DNA of 64,000 bases from Saccopteryx bilineata (lineage: Eukaryota > Chordata > Mammalia > Chiroptera > Emballonuridae), in contig NC_089493.1 of assembly GCF_036850765.1 (NCBI RefSeq), forward strand, positions 220,552,744 to 220,616,743, given 5' to 3'. A model generated the notes under the pieces. It had not been told where the DNA came from, made no database searches, and worked only from the letters and a program-made list of their open reading frames with translations. The translations under genes were made by a program, and so were the position numbers. Shown here in pieces: positions 31,253 to 43,312 of the stretch (positions are counted from its first letter, which is position 1; each line of letters starts with the position of its first letter).

Positions 31253-33834
31253 GAATGCTTCTCAGGCTGCCCATTTCCTAGAATTACAACAAAAAAGTAA
31301 AAATGCCAACTCCCTTTTATATACTGGAGACTGACTTGGTTAATTTTATTAGGTAGCTTAATGGATGTGCAAGCAAATGGAATAAAGACAAATAAAATCT
31401 GCATCCTAAATCATGGCAACCAACAAAAGCATATTGATTAATGCATGGCTAAGGGAGACACTATATAAGAGTAGTAAAGTGGATGAAAATATTTTGCAAA
31501 TTCTATAGCACTGTATACACATGACTGCGATTTTTTCCTTTAAGACATCACACTCAGAGTGAATTAAATAAGATGCCAATTGCCTATTAAAAACATAGCC
31601 TTAATTAGAGTTGGAAACCCCCATCTTTGTATTAAAGGGCAATAATGATGGAAATACCTGCTACATGTGGGATCTTTCTTTTCTTTATCCTAAGTCGGTG
31701 ATGCTATTTGGAGAATAACTGATGAAAGAACTAGGGTGCCAACCAATTTGCAGTTAAGTGGCTAATTAAGACCCAAAGCAAAGCTGCCAGGAGGTTGGGT
31801 CTCTTAGCTTTAAAGTGACACATAAAAGCAATTAGAATGGGGCTGGCTTTGCTAGGACATATTTAAATTTGGATAAAAGTTTGGGCCAGTTATTATTTTA
31901 TGTTAATATATTCTTTCATAAAACAGCACCAGAGAAAAAAAGGAATCATTTAGAACATATGAAATAAATTAGATTGTTACTTCGATCCTCTGCATTTCAG
32001 ATGTGAATAAAAAGCAAAACTATAAAATCATTTCTATGTTTGCATTCATAATGGGACACTATATGTAATAAGATTTCCTAATCTTAAAGGAAAAGAGAAT
32101 CAGTGCATGAAGCACATTTAACCAAGAGGAGAGAAATCTCTTAATTCTTGGGTGTGTTGTCACCTGTCTGTCATATTGCATGACCATGACACCTAGCCCA
32201 GAATGGCAAGATTTTTAGAATTGTTCTATTTCAACTTGGGATAATCACTGTTACATTTAACTATATCTGCTCTAGTAGCACAGAGGGAAAAACAGATTCT
32301 TTCTGGCTTTAGAAAAGAAAAGGTTTGAAGTTGATGAGGAAAAGGAGAGAGAATTAGAGAAGATGAAAATTATAACACACGTTACCCATGTATGAGGGAA
32401 TGGTGGTTGGGAGAGTAGATGACTTAAAATCGTAGCTCCAGCAGCATCTTAGGGTTGTGGGGAAGCACAGTCCATTTATACTTTGCTCTTGTGATTTATG
32501 ATGTCACCATTAAACCCCTTGATGGCATTATATCCTTGTAATTTGCAGTTGCCTAGCATTTTTTCTGTATACAACTCAATAACTCATTGTGTAGCTATTT
32601 CACACACACATAAACATACATATTAGTGTGAATATGTGTGTGTTGAATCTGTCGTCGGTGGAAACTATGATTTTTGATGTAATAGTAAGTCAGGTTAATA
32701 AAAGGCAAGAAATCACGGCTGGATGTGTAGTCACTGCATCACCAGCTTTATCAAGAGACACCATAAGGAGACATGCACTGAATGTTACTATAAAGAGATT
32801 TCACTTAGATTTTGTATATATTCTTATTAAGAATTAAACAAGCAACATTGTTTGCAAGGTTGGCCAGAAGTCATTACTGCAGGAAATGTGTGTGATTTCA
32901 CAGAGATAAAGAAGGGAATATATTCAATTTACCCCAACATTACAATAATAGGATTAGAAAATAACAGGATTAGAAATATTAAACCTTCAGGCTGAATTCT
33001 GCTGCCCCAGGAGATATGTGGTTGGGTCTCCTCACTGTCCAAAAAAGTCTGGTCATGGCTAGTAATCATGACACCATAAATGTGCGAAAGAGGAGGTTTC
33101 AGAACCTTTGCTTTAAGACTATAATACAAGTCATTAGCATTTTGTGAGGGTGAGAGGTAGTGTCTCTACATTTTTTATTCCAGCTTTTAAACTGACTTCT
33201 GTAATTATTCCCCAATGGAGACATGAATGCCAGCGACTTTCTGGGCAGTTATTTTTTATCTCTATTAGAATATTTTAGCTACAGTGCTGGATAGGAACTG
33301 CTGGATCTCTGAGAACAATGTTCTAAAATACTATATTTATAAAATGACCCAAGAGCACATGCTACCTGGATTAAATGTATCCCAAGATGAGCAGTTTTAT
33401 CTCTAATTATCTGCTTGTTGGCTAATCTGAATGCATCTTGTGTAGGTTTGATAGTTGAGCAGGAGCAGGCTAAAATGATCCAGATCCTACTGGGGTATCC
33501 TTTTGTCTTGCCTTTGCCTTCCTGGAACATGGAGATAATGAATGTGGGTGCTCGGAATTCATCATAACTTAGAGTAACAAGCTCAGTGAATGACAATGTT
33601 AGTCTGATATACAAAAAAATAAAGTGCTCTTTTTAAAGCAGCATAATAAAAAATATCACAAAATTATTTAAGTTCCCAGGAAAATATTTTTAAAGATATA
33701 AGATAGCTTTCTCACAATATGTTTAAATTCCACATTAAGTAAAATTCTAAAAGTATTTGTTTCTGTGGAATTGTATTCTTATCTATTCTGTGACCCATGA
33801 CACCTTATAATATTATTTTTACTTGAGTTTCATC
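31253..33834. other. Unique stretch, 2.6 kb
   Basis: No gene or repeat recognised. Repeat-free DNA of this length suggests constraint or chance. The stretch 31560-31900 (GCCTTAATTAGAGTTGG, GCAATTAGAATGGGG) carries several TAAT homeobox-type cores. Confidence 0.35.
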
Positions 33835-33945
33835 TACTAGATGATGAGGTTCTTGAAAAAGGAAACTTTTACTTGCCATTTTTATATTCCCACCAGAATT
33901 CCACACAACTACAGGCACATTGTAAGCATTCACTAAATAAGTATA
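33835..33945 (+). mobile_element. L2 LINE 3' fragment, plus strand
   Basis: TACTAGATGATGAGGTTCTTG, ATTTTTATATTCCCACCAGA and AGGCACATTGTAAGCATTCACTAAATAAGTA reproduce the L2 3'-end order: gene-length decay of CTCCTTGAGGGCAGG, TGTATCCCCAGTGCC and CAATAAATATT. Confidence 0.6.
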
Positions 33946-35060
33946 CCTTTAGAAAGATTGACTGCTGCTCTGTGTTTGAGACACTTAATGGTGGGTGATA
34001 CATCCCCTTTGCCAGCAGTAACTTCTTTCATGTGGCTGCCTTCCTTTGCATTTGGGTTTAGTTATAAAAGTCTAAATTGCAGTTAGATCCTATGTCTTGC
34101 AGCTCCTCCTTTCAAGAAGTGAGGAAATCAGTAAACAAGATACCCACAACAAGTTCAATACCCCATCCTTTCCTTTTGGAAGTTTTTAATACCAGCAAAG
34201 AAAAATTAACAAGCATAGAATCATTTGCCTTTCTAGTAAGTAATTCCTTAATGCCCAGAGAGTAAAACATTCTGTTGAAAAGAGAGTTCATAGCCTATTC
34301 TAAGATTCAAATCCTTACTGTAATTTTTTATCTTGTAATTTTAAAGAACTATTGGTATAGTTAAATGTCTCTCTCATGATATATTTAGTTTAGTGATATT
34401 TCTAAGGTTGTGCATATTTGAGGGCAGATGTTGTGTAATAAGAATCTTACTCTGAAGCACTTTGCACCTCATTTTGCTATATGATTGAATATTTTTTAGA
34501 AGCTATCCAAACTTTTGGTCTTTTCTTATCCCAATGCAAAAATCAGTATAGTAGCAATAAAATATAGGAGAATCAAAACTCCATCAACCCCTGTTTTGTT
34601 TTGTTTTCCCCTGCAGCTTATTTAAGCATTATCTTTCTAATTTCAAAGCAACATTTTAGAAATGTATAAGAATGTCCACCTAAAAATAAGATGCTTTTAA
34701 ACATATATTGTGAATGAATTTAATATTCTTCACTAATAAAAAGCATGCATTACAGTTATTGTCAAAGGCAGAAAAAGATTCAGTTATAAAGTAATCTTGA
34801 GTTTGGTACATAATCAGAAAGAACTTATTTACCAATTTTTTTCTTTATTGCTTTTGATAAAAATCACAGACTATGGTCTTTGAACCTTTGCTAATTCCAG
34901 CTGTCCAATGTCCTATTGGCCTGGCTCTTATGGGTGGGAGAGGCTCTTAGAAATGGTATGCCCCTCTTCAATATCATGGTGATGTATTATTTGAAATCTT
35001 ACATAGTTTTAACACTTTGGAATTTTAAAGAGATTTTCCAGAATAAATACAGCATACAAA
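33946..35060. other. Unique stretch
   Basis: Nothing recognised. The 62-residue frame at 34077-34265 has no known motif. Confidence 0.4.
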
Positions 35061-35105
35061 GTGTGAGTGTGTATGTGTGTGTGTGTGTGTGTGTGTACAT
35101 GTGTA
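35061..35105. repeat. (TG)n microsatellite
   Basis: GTGTGAGTGTGTATGTGTG followed by an uninterrupted TG run, ending in TACATGTGTATA. Confidence 0.95.
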
Positions 35106-35813
35106 TATAATTCTAAATTGAAGAGACATCTATTCTGGTAATAGCTATGTACTTGGACCCATCAACAGTTCGATTGTACATCAGTTATGATGTGTCTCTT
35201 TCTAACAGGAAGGATACCGATCTTGATGAATAGCTAAAAGGTAAGATCATTCTTAAAGGTGTGAGTGATTAATAATGGCCATGCATAGATTTTTTTCTAA
35301 GAGTGTAAATAAAATATATCATTCCCATGAAGGGCAGGTGTTTGGCAGAATGATTCATAGAGCATTTGAAAGCATAAAAAGTCAAACCTAGGGTCTCTTC
35401 TAAGCATGTCAAAAAGGAAGCTGGGTTAGCCATCTGAAATATTCTAGTGATTGTTAAAATACATGAGTATATATAAAAAAATCATTTGCTTATGGAATGC
35501 CAAAGATGAAACTAAAAATTTTAATTACCACTAATTAAACAAAGTCAAAAATTTCTTTTTTGGTAGCTAAACAATAATAGGATAACAGGGAAAGGTGGAT
35601 AAAAAGATAAAAGTGGCATTTTTGTATATAACACTTGAATCATATACTTCAATCCAACCAAGACTTACTATATATCTTTGAGATTAAAGGTTCCTGTGGG
35701 AAGTTACAGTATTAGTATAAAGCTTGGTTCTATTGTGGTCAGCATTTATATCATAGTACATGGGACTTTATTAAATTGTTACAACACAAGAAGACTAGAA
35801 AAAGTGTTCTTTG
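35106..35813. other. Spacer
   Basis: Nothing recognised. Confidence 0.4.
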
Positions 35814-35823
35814 AAGACAGAAG

Positions 35824-36207
35824 CAGCCCTGGGCGTTTGGCTCAGAGGTACAGCATCGGCCCAGTGTGTGGGTTACCTGGGTTCGATTACTGGTCAGAGC
35901 ACACAGGAGAAGCAACCATTTGCTTCTCCACCCCTCCCTTCCCCCTCTCTTTCCTTCTCTCTCTTCTCCTCCCACAACCATGGTTCAATTGACTCGAACA
36001 CTTTGACCCTGGGTGCTGAGGATGGTTCCATGGAGCTTCCACTTCAGGTGCCAAAAAATAGCTATGTTGCGAGCAAGGCCCCAGATGGGCAAAAAACCGA
36101 GATGGGGTTTTCTGGGTGGGTCCCAGTTGGGGCTCATGCAAGAGTTTGTCTCTCTATCTCCCCTCCTCTCACTTGGAAAAGAATAAAAAAATTAAAAAAA
36201 AAATTTT
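35824..36207 (+). mobile_element. SINE-A insertion, diverged
   Basis: Head GCCCTGGGCGTTTGGCTCAG, B-box GGGTTCGATTACTGG, CT tract, a right half with GAACACTTTGACCCTGGGTG, and an A-rich tail. A perfect 10-bp direct repeat AAGACAGAAG lies at 35814-35823 and 36208-36217. Its right half, like the copies at 17.0 and 62.0 kb, reads TTGGCCCCAGGTGCTAA-like rather than GATGGCCCGGGCGCTGG. This suggests an older subfamily. Confidence 0.92.
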
Positions 36208-36217
36208 AAGACAGAAG

Positions 36218-36942
36218 AATTATTCTAGTGGTGATATCTAAGTACAGTAACAAGTAACCTCTCTGGTTGGTCTTTGTTTATTCTCTGTCAGTGGCCTAGA
36301 GCACATGATATCTTGACAGTGCATAAGAAAATTAATTAACTTCACAATGATACAATACTACATGATGTGCCCTTTATAGTCAAGTACCACAGAGACTGGG
36401 CATGTCCAGGAAGCAAAAGTCTCAAACCTGGGTCAGTGTGGGATTCAATGTTTTTTCCACAAATTACAGATGAAAGGAGGAGCATTAATTGAGCCTTTCT
36501 CATGAAGTGAAGTTGAAAAATCAGATGATTGTCATCATAAATTGGTAAAAAAAAAAATGTTGACTGTCAAGGATCAAATGCCTGTATCCACTACAGTTAG
36601 AGTCATCAGTTATACTCTTTTAAGAATGAAAACTTAAAATTAACTTAATTTTTTAAGGAATGTATTGATTTAATATCTTGTAAAAGATTTCATGAATGTT
36701 ATTTTTCTCATTTGAGTCTCTCCTTGTGAGGATTTGGGGCATATATTCTGGGCATGATAGAAGGCATGTTGGCATTCTCTCTCTGCAGTTCTCATGGCCT
36801 GCTCCCTCTGCTCTTTGACTGCGAGACTTTTCTTCAAATCAAGCGTGTACAAACAAGCCAAGCATAAGCCCACTGATGGATGGAGATATGACAAATACAC
36901 TGACACCATTAGAAGCACTACTTTTGAATGTGAAGGATGAAA
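36218..36942. other. Spacer
   Basis: Nothing recognised. The minus-strand frame 36670-36990 has no known motif. Confidence 0.4.
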
Positions 36943-36954
36943 ACATAGGAAATA

Positions 36955-37136
36955 GCCTGACCTGTGGCGGCGCAGTGGATAAAGTGTCAACCTGGAAACG
37001 CTGAGGTTGCTGGTTCAAAACCCTGGGCTTGCCTGGTCAAGGCACATATGGGAGTTGATGCTTTCTGCTCCTCCCCCCTTCTCTCTCTCTCTCTCTCCCC
37101 TCTCTATAATGAATAAATAAAATCTTTAAAAAAAAC
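36955..37136 (+). mobile_element. SINE-B insertion
   Basis: GCCTGACCTGTGGCGGCGCA head, GCTGGTTCAAAACCC B-box, GGCACATATGGGAGTTGATG body, CT tract, AATAAATAAAATC and an A-tail. A perfect 12-bp direct repeat ACATAGGAAATA is at 36943-36954 and 37137-37148. Confidence 0.95.
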
Positions 37137-37148
37137 ACATAGGAAATA

Positions 37149-40100
37149 CTAAAAGATTGTGTCATAGATAAGATTTCACTATATCAAGAACTTCTTGGTA
37201 ATTTTGAAGCTAAACTGTCTTTAAGAAACTTAAATAATGATATGCTTTTCTGACTTGCACACAACAGAGTCTGCCCTCCCCAATCCTCTAATTCTTTCCC
37301 TCTCAAAATATACATTGTGAGGATCATTTTGACTTTGGCCGTGGGAGTGCAAATATATGTGTATATTGCAGGCATCAATTTTCTGAATTTAGGACTTCCT
37401 GCAGGAGTAGGATTTAAATGTGGTTCAGTTCTGTTATACAAAACATTTCAGGATTTGGCAATATTTGGGTAAATGTGGAACGTGTTGCTTATAATACACA
37501 CACACACACATATGCACACACATATCTGATAAGTACTTTAGTGAAATGCTATCCTGTATTGTATTGTAAATTCTAACTCAAAGTTATAATGTCTTAGTGC
37601 ATGTAATAATAAAAACATCAGAGAAATCAGACTGAGAAGGTAATGGTTAGGAAGGTAGATAATGGTAGATGTATTAAAAGGCTATAGTATATGCAAAGTT
37701 CCCAAACTTCCTATTTAGGATATATCTATTTGGAGATTTCAAGAAGACATACTTATATCTTATTTGCTTAATTTTAATGAGAACGCACTAATCTGAAAGA
37801 CAGAGGACATTTTAATGTAATGTGGGTCATATATTAAAAAATCACATTGTGATCTATAAGAAAAAGAAATACACTAACTAGTCATCAATCAGACAAACAA
37901 CTACATACTTTGAACCTTTCTCAACAAATTTGGCTTTTTTCTTTTGATTTTTTCTCCAGAAAGGGAAGGGGGTGATTGTCATTTTCTCCTTTGTCTTTCC
38001 TGTCTGCTACGACATGCGTCTATGTGATTGTTTTCTACATCCCCTGCGACCTGGAAGATTAGGGATTCTGCTAATTTCCCAGACTTTTGCCTGTAGGGAT
38101 TCTTCCCAAGCTTCTCTTCCCCTGCTCTTTAAAGGACTCTTAAGGGGTCAAGTAGATGCCTAATAACCAAGTGAATTGAGAGAGAATAGTGACTTTTTCC
38201 TCTCACGATAGTTGGTGTCATGACCAAGTGACAAAATAAGACACATAGGATAAGAAGAAGATGACGTATTTATTTGCAACACGAGAGAGAATCAAATAAT
38301 TGAAGTAGTAAGACACAGCCATACTCTTTGGGTTTCCCCAAAGGGCATATTTTAAAAAATCTATCTCAGATTTTATACCTTCTGTGATGACACAAAGGTT
38401 CTTTCATTTATTTTTATTTTCTCTTTTTTATCTTGCTCTGACCTTCACTATCTTTGTCTTGCCTGACTCCTCAACTTCTCAGAATCTGGAAAGACCTCTG
38501 GTTTGCTTGGGAAAAAGACTTTTTATGCTGAGGTCCCTGACTATGGAGCCACGAATGGTTTCCAGATTGAAAACATGGTTATTATTATTTTCTTATTTTA
38601 TTTTCTTTGACTTCCCCAGCCTTCCTTTACCACTGTAGTACCATTCGCAGGTTAGTTTTCATTTAAGAGCCAGCTAGCTTCATAAATTAGCAAATCGATA
38701 AGTTGCTTACCACATGACCAGCAAATAAATAACAGTAGAAAGTCAGTAAGAAATTAATCTCTTTCCCCTAGAATATGCCTATTTCTAGTCATAAGTGCAA
38801 GATATTGTTTAAAAAAAAGGGGGGAGGGTATTATTCTTTTTTAGAGTTGAAATTAGCACTTACATTCAGTCTGTATTCATACTTTAATTTTAATTGCTTA
38901 TTTTAAATGCATTTTGTTTGATTCCTTTGAAATATACACAATCAAACCAAACAGGTGTTTTAGTGAGAAAAGTGTTTATAGAGCATTTCAGGTGAGGTAT
39001 TCCCAGATTGACTGAATGCAATTTTAATGACACAATCATCCTCAGGTGTGTGCTAACTCTTACCACATCCCAATGACTTATTTATCAACATCATAGAGTA
39101 TGGGGGGATTTTTTCCCCTCTCTTTAAATTTTTTATAGTGACTATTTGAAATCACAAGAAGAAGCAGCAGGGGAAAAAAAAGGGAGAAATAGTCCAATTA
39201 AAAGAAAGTAAAGTCACAGAAATACATTCTAATGTATTTGGTTTCAATTAATCTAATCTTGGTTTCAATTAAATTGTGCTCCTTCTATGTCCAATTTATA
39301 AGCCTCCTTTTGTGTTATATCATACTCCAATATACTTTTCAGAATTCAAAAAAACCATAAGGTATTCAAATTCCAGAAAACTGATTTGTTAGATATGAAA
39401 TGTAAAAACTACATGTTCAACATTTGAATATTACAGAAACTTCTACAAAATGGCCCATATGTTCTTCTAGAAAAAGCAGCAGTCCTGACAGTGAACCATG
39501 AAATATTATGGAGGCAAATGGCAGAGTGCCAATGTCTTAGGGGACAGCATTTTCCACTTTAAATAACAGATAAAATAAAGCTTTAAAATGTTCTTGGTGA
39601 TGTATGATTCAGTAAACCCTTCATGGCAATGTAAGGAAAACCTTTTCTTCTTAAGATGGATGTTGGAAAGAAACAGACAAAAATTAAGAATTGCTCTGCT
39701 AGGCAGCATAAAGAATCATTTGGTGTCTTTCTGAAATTCTGGAAATTCAATGAATCGATATATTGTTAGAAGCCAGGCCACACACACTGAAAGTGATTCT
39801 TTTTAAGTACTAGATACCAGAGAAAACACAAAGCTCTTCAGAAAGCACTGGGCACAAGAATGCATTAAAAGAAACTAAATTGTGTTGAACAGGAAAGAAA
39901 AACAGCCTATTTTTTTTTAATCTGCAAATAGAGACATTTGGCGAGGAAAACCAATGCTTAACTGAAAAATAAGCAATTTACAGGTAAATATCAAACTTTT
40001 AAAATTTCTCATTTGATTTTTGTCCCTTCTAGTTCACTTACCCTGTATCTAAAAGTGGCAAAAAAACTCTGTCATAAAATAATTTGGATTTAATTGACAT

Positions 40101-40479
40101 TCTACAAGGCAAGCAAGCTGGTAGTATAATTATCTTTTTCAAAAGCAAACACCTTTTGATGACTACAAAAATCAAGTGTGATCAGAGAAATATTTTTGGT
40201 TATTTCACTGGAGTTTTATGTGGCCTATGACACAAAAATTAAAACGAATAAAATGATCCTTCAAAATTACAAATAATCAGTGGGGCTACTAGTACCTAAA
40301 AAATCATGTACATTATAATAGAAGAAATATTAGACAACCATTTATTTTACCCACAGTTTTATTTTAAATTATTTAATTACCATTAAGATGTGAAATTTGT
40401 CCAATTAAAATCACCACAAATAATTTTCTCTCAAAAAAGAAACGTAAAAAAAGAAGTGAAAAAAGGGAACTTTTAAAAT
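37149..40479. other. Unique stretch, 3.3 kb
   Basis: No gene recognised. A short (AC)n run lies at 37493-37510, and a purine run at 38811-38828. Frames at 37184-37441, 37972-38163 and 38384-38638 show no recognisable domain; the last is hydrophobic because of T-richness. Confidence 0.4.
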
Positions 40480-40489
40480 TTCTTAAGCA

Positions 40490-40870
40490 GGCCCTGGCCA
40501 GTTGGCTCAGCGGTAGAGTGTGGGCCTGGCGTGCGGGGGACCCGGGTTTGATTCCCGGCCGGGGCACATAGGAGAGGCGCCCATTTGCTTCTCCATCCCC
40601 CCCCCCCTCCTTCCTCTCTGTCTCTCTCTTCCCCTCCCACAGCCAAGGCTCCATTGGAGCAAAGATGGTCCGGGCGCTGGGGATGGCTCCTTGGCCTCTG
40701 CCCCAGGCGCTAGAGTGGCTCTGGTCGCGGCAGAGCGACGCCCCGGAGGGGCAGAGCGTCGCCCCCTGGTGGGCGTGCCGGGTGGATCCCGGTCGGGCAC
40801 ATGCGGGAGTCTGTCTGACTGTCTCTCCCCTTTTCCAGCTTTGGAAAAATACAAAAAAAAAAAAAAAAAA
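40490..40870 (+). mobile_element. SINE-A, full length and least diverged copy
   Basis: The head reads GGCCCTGGCCAGTTGGCTCA with A box GGCTCAGCGGTAGAG and B box GGTTTGATTCCC. A C-run plus CT tract follows, then TGGTCCGGGCGCTGGGGATGG and GGTCGCGGCAGAGCGACGCC with several intact CpGs, and an A-tail of about 18. A 10-bp direct repeat TTCTTAAGCA flanks it (40480-40489 and 40871-40880). CpG retention and the uniform tail mark it as the youngest SINE-A here. Frames at 40507-40881, 40520-40885 and 40665-40877 are translations of it. Confidence 0.97.
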
Positions 40871-40925
40871 TTCTTAAGCAAATAGAAAAATTAATTATAA
40901 GAAATAAATCTCTTATCTCTCTTCA

Positions 40926-41100
40926 GTTCACTCCTTTCTATTTATTTATTTTTCAATTACATGTATTGGGGTGATAATGGTTAACAAGATTATACATATA
41001 GATCTTCTTGCTACTGCAGTTCTCTAATACCATTTATTTAGTTACATCATTACTCATGATGTTGCATCACCCAATGGCTTCACTATGCTATCAAAGATAA
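40926..41100 (-). mobile_element. LINE-1 3' UTR fragment, minus strand
   Basis: TATTTATTTATTTTTCAATTAC followed by TATTGGGGTGATAATGGTTAAC, AAGATTATACATATAG and CAGTTCTCTAATACC resembles the antisense of a LINE-1 3' end found in bats and other mammals (ATTGGGGTGACATTGGTTAA type). The start of the element in the minus direction is not seen. Confidence 0.55.
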
Positions 41101-43200
41101 TAACTGTGCTTCATTGATGACTAAAAATAAACACAAGTGTTACCCAGAGTACACAGGAGAATGTGCTATCATTCTTTTTCTGTCATTTTAATTTTACCAT
41201 GCAGAATATTATAGCTTAAACAAAGAATAACACATCTTCAAAATATGTGTTTTCTTGAAATCTTTAGCCAAAATCATTGCATTCCCAGAATATAATACCT
41301 TTCAATGTTGACCAAACCTCTGTCTTCCACATACTTCCACCAGTGGGAGGAATGTAAGAGGGTCCCCATAAACTAAGGAAGAAGAATGGTTCTATTCACA
41401 TGTCCATTCCATGTCCAGCATGGCTTAAGACTAACCCAGGAGAATATATCACCACATCAATCATAGGGAAAAAGAAACTTTGATCAGAGGGGCTGATTAG
41501 CATTCAGGACAAAGGTCTTGAAAGCCCTCAGAGAAAATAGGCTCAGAGATCTGCCAGACATAATATAGTGCAAAGCCTGTGGAAGAAGGGGTCTGCGGGT
41601 CGGCGGATCTATGGGGGATGACATAAGTAAAAGGTATCAGCTACTGCCCCTGTTACCATCTGGAGATCAGAAGAGACACATGATCTAAACACAGGGAGGT
41701 GAGAACTGACCCTATTGCCCACACACAACTCAAACCTATGAGTGAGATGTGGACTATCAGTAGCTCAGAGCCCTGAACTCATTCTACATCCAAAGTGAGT
41801 GAGATTTATCCAAAATCACCATATCAGCACTGTTCTGGTATCCTGATCTCATAATTCCATGAAAGAAATACTGTGATCTAAATTCAGGGTGTCTACATAA
41901 CACTCCTGGACCTTATAGGCCCTAGTCTGCAGAGACCATCTTTAAAGTTTGAGTGGAAGGCATTCCAAAGTGCAGAGCTTCCTAATATACAGGCCAGAAG
42001 CAAGGATATGCTTCTTGGCACTCTTTACCTCATCTTTCTACAGACCCCTTAGATATAAGCTGTTTTCCCACAGCAACAATACATATCCCTTTCCATATTA
42101 CCAGTAATTGTATTTTCAAATCTATTGCCAGACAGTAGGCTACCCAATAATATTAGACTAGCTTTTGAGGAAAAAGTATTATCTTACATTTTTGTCCTGC
42201 TCTGTAAAACCCAGTCCAGGACAGGACTAGTTACGTAAAAGTCAACAAACATTTCTTGGTTCAGAATAACTATTTACCAAATATAGTTAACTGGTAAGCT
42301 ATAGAACTGGTATACAAGAAAAGGTAAGAATCATTGCTACTGTAAAAGTAATTGTTACTGGAAAATAAATTCATAGTAAAAGCAGTCATTCTTCATCATA
42401 AAAATTTCAACCTAAAAAAAATAGTGTCATAAATTAATTATTTGGCTAGCATAAAAGTACTATGTGGATACTACATTTCTTAACATTATTCATCAAATTA
42501 ATTTCTCAATATTGTTTCTCTTCCCTTTCTCTATTTTCCTTACTGAGAACATGCATACCTTCTTCCTTTTTTCTAAAACCAGGTTAATACTGCATCTTAT
42601 GTTGAATTTAATAATGACCTTTCTCTATGACTAACCTCACTCCACAACGCTCTGTTATTTAGAATTGTAGTATTGAAGTATCACTTTGGATATATGGTCT
42701 ACACCACATTGATTGACATCTATATGTGTATAAATGTGCAAGAGCACTGTGTGTGTGTATATATTTTATACATTATGTAGATATATAAGCAGGCCCAATG
42801 TCCACAAGAAAATTGTTCTTTATGCTAATAAGCATATCTCTAATAGAGCATGAAGCACTTTCCCAGAGTAGGAGTTGAGAAAAATTTTCTACATTTGGTT
42901 AAAGTTTGATCTCACTGTTCAGTGTCTTACCTTTGAAATCATTTGAGAACCATAATGTTTATTAAATGTAAATGAAATTTAAGTGTGATAGGCATATAAA
43001 TGATTGTTACATCACAGCTAAGCAAATCTGTGGTAATAGATAAAATAGGTTAAAAAATTGAATGAGTGTGGATTTGTCAGGTGACACATATATAACTCCC
43101 AAGTAATATATTTGTTCCCAAAAATTATTTCCCAACAAAACCAAAATTATTGACAATCATCACCACTATTTACCACCACTACTACCAGTGCAACAAAACA
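41101..43200. other. Unique stretch, 2.1 kb
   Basis: No gene or repeat named. The part from 41290 to 42090 is less AT-rich and carries GGGTCTGCGGGTCGGCGGAT (41589), unusual for the region. It may be an old LTR I cannot identify. Confidence 0.35.
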
Positions 43201-43312
43201 TGCTAGATTGTAAAATCCTTGGAAACTGAAGCAATACATTGTTCATATTTCTATATTTAAGTAAATAGCATATAGTACTGCTCCATAAATATTTATTGGA
43301 GGAATAAGTAAA
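43201..43312 (+). mobile_element. L2 LINE 3' fragment, plus strand
   Basis: TAGATTGTAAAATCCTTGGA, TGTTCATATTTCTATATTTAAG, GCATATAGTACTGCTCCATAAATATTTATTGG matches the order of the L2 3' end. It is heavily diverged. Confidence 0.6.
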
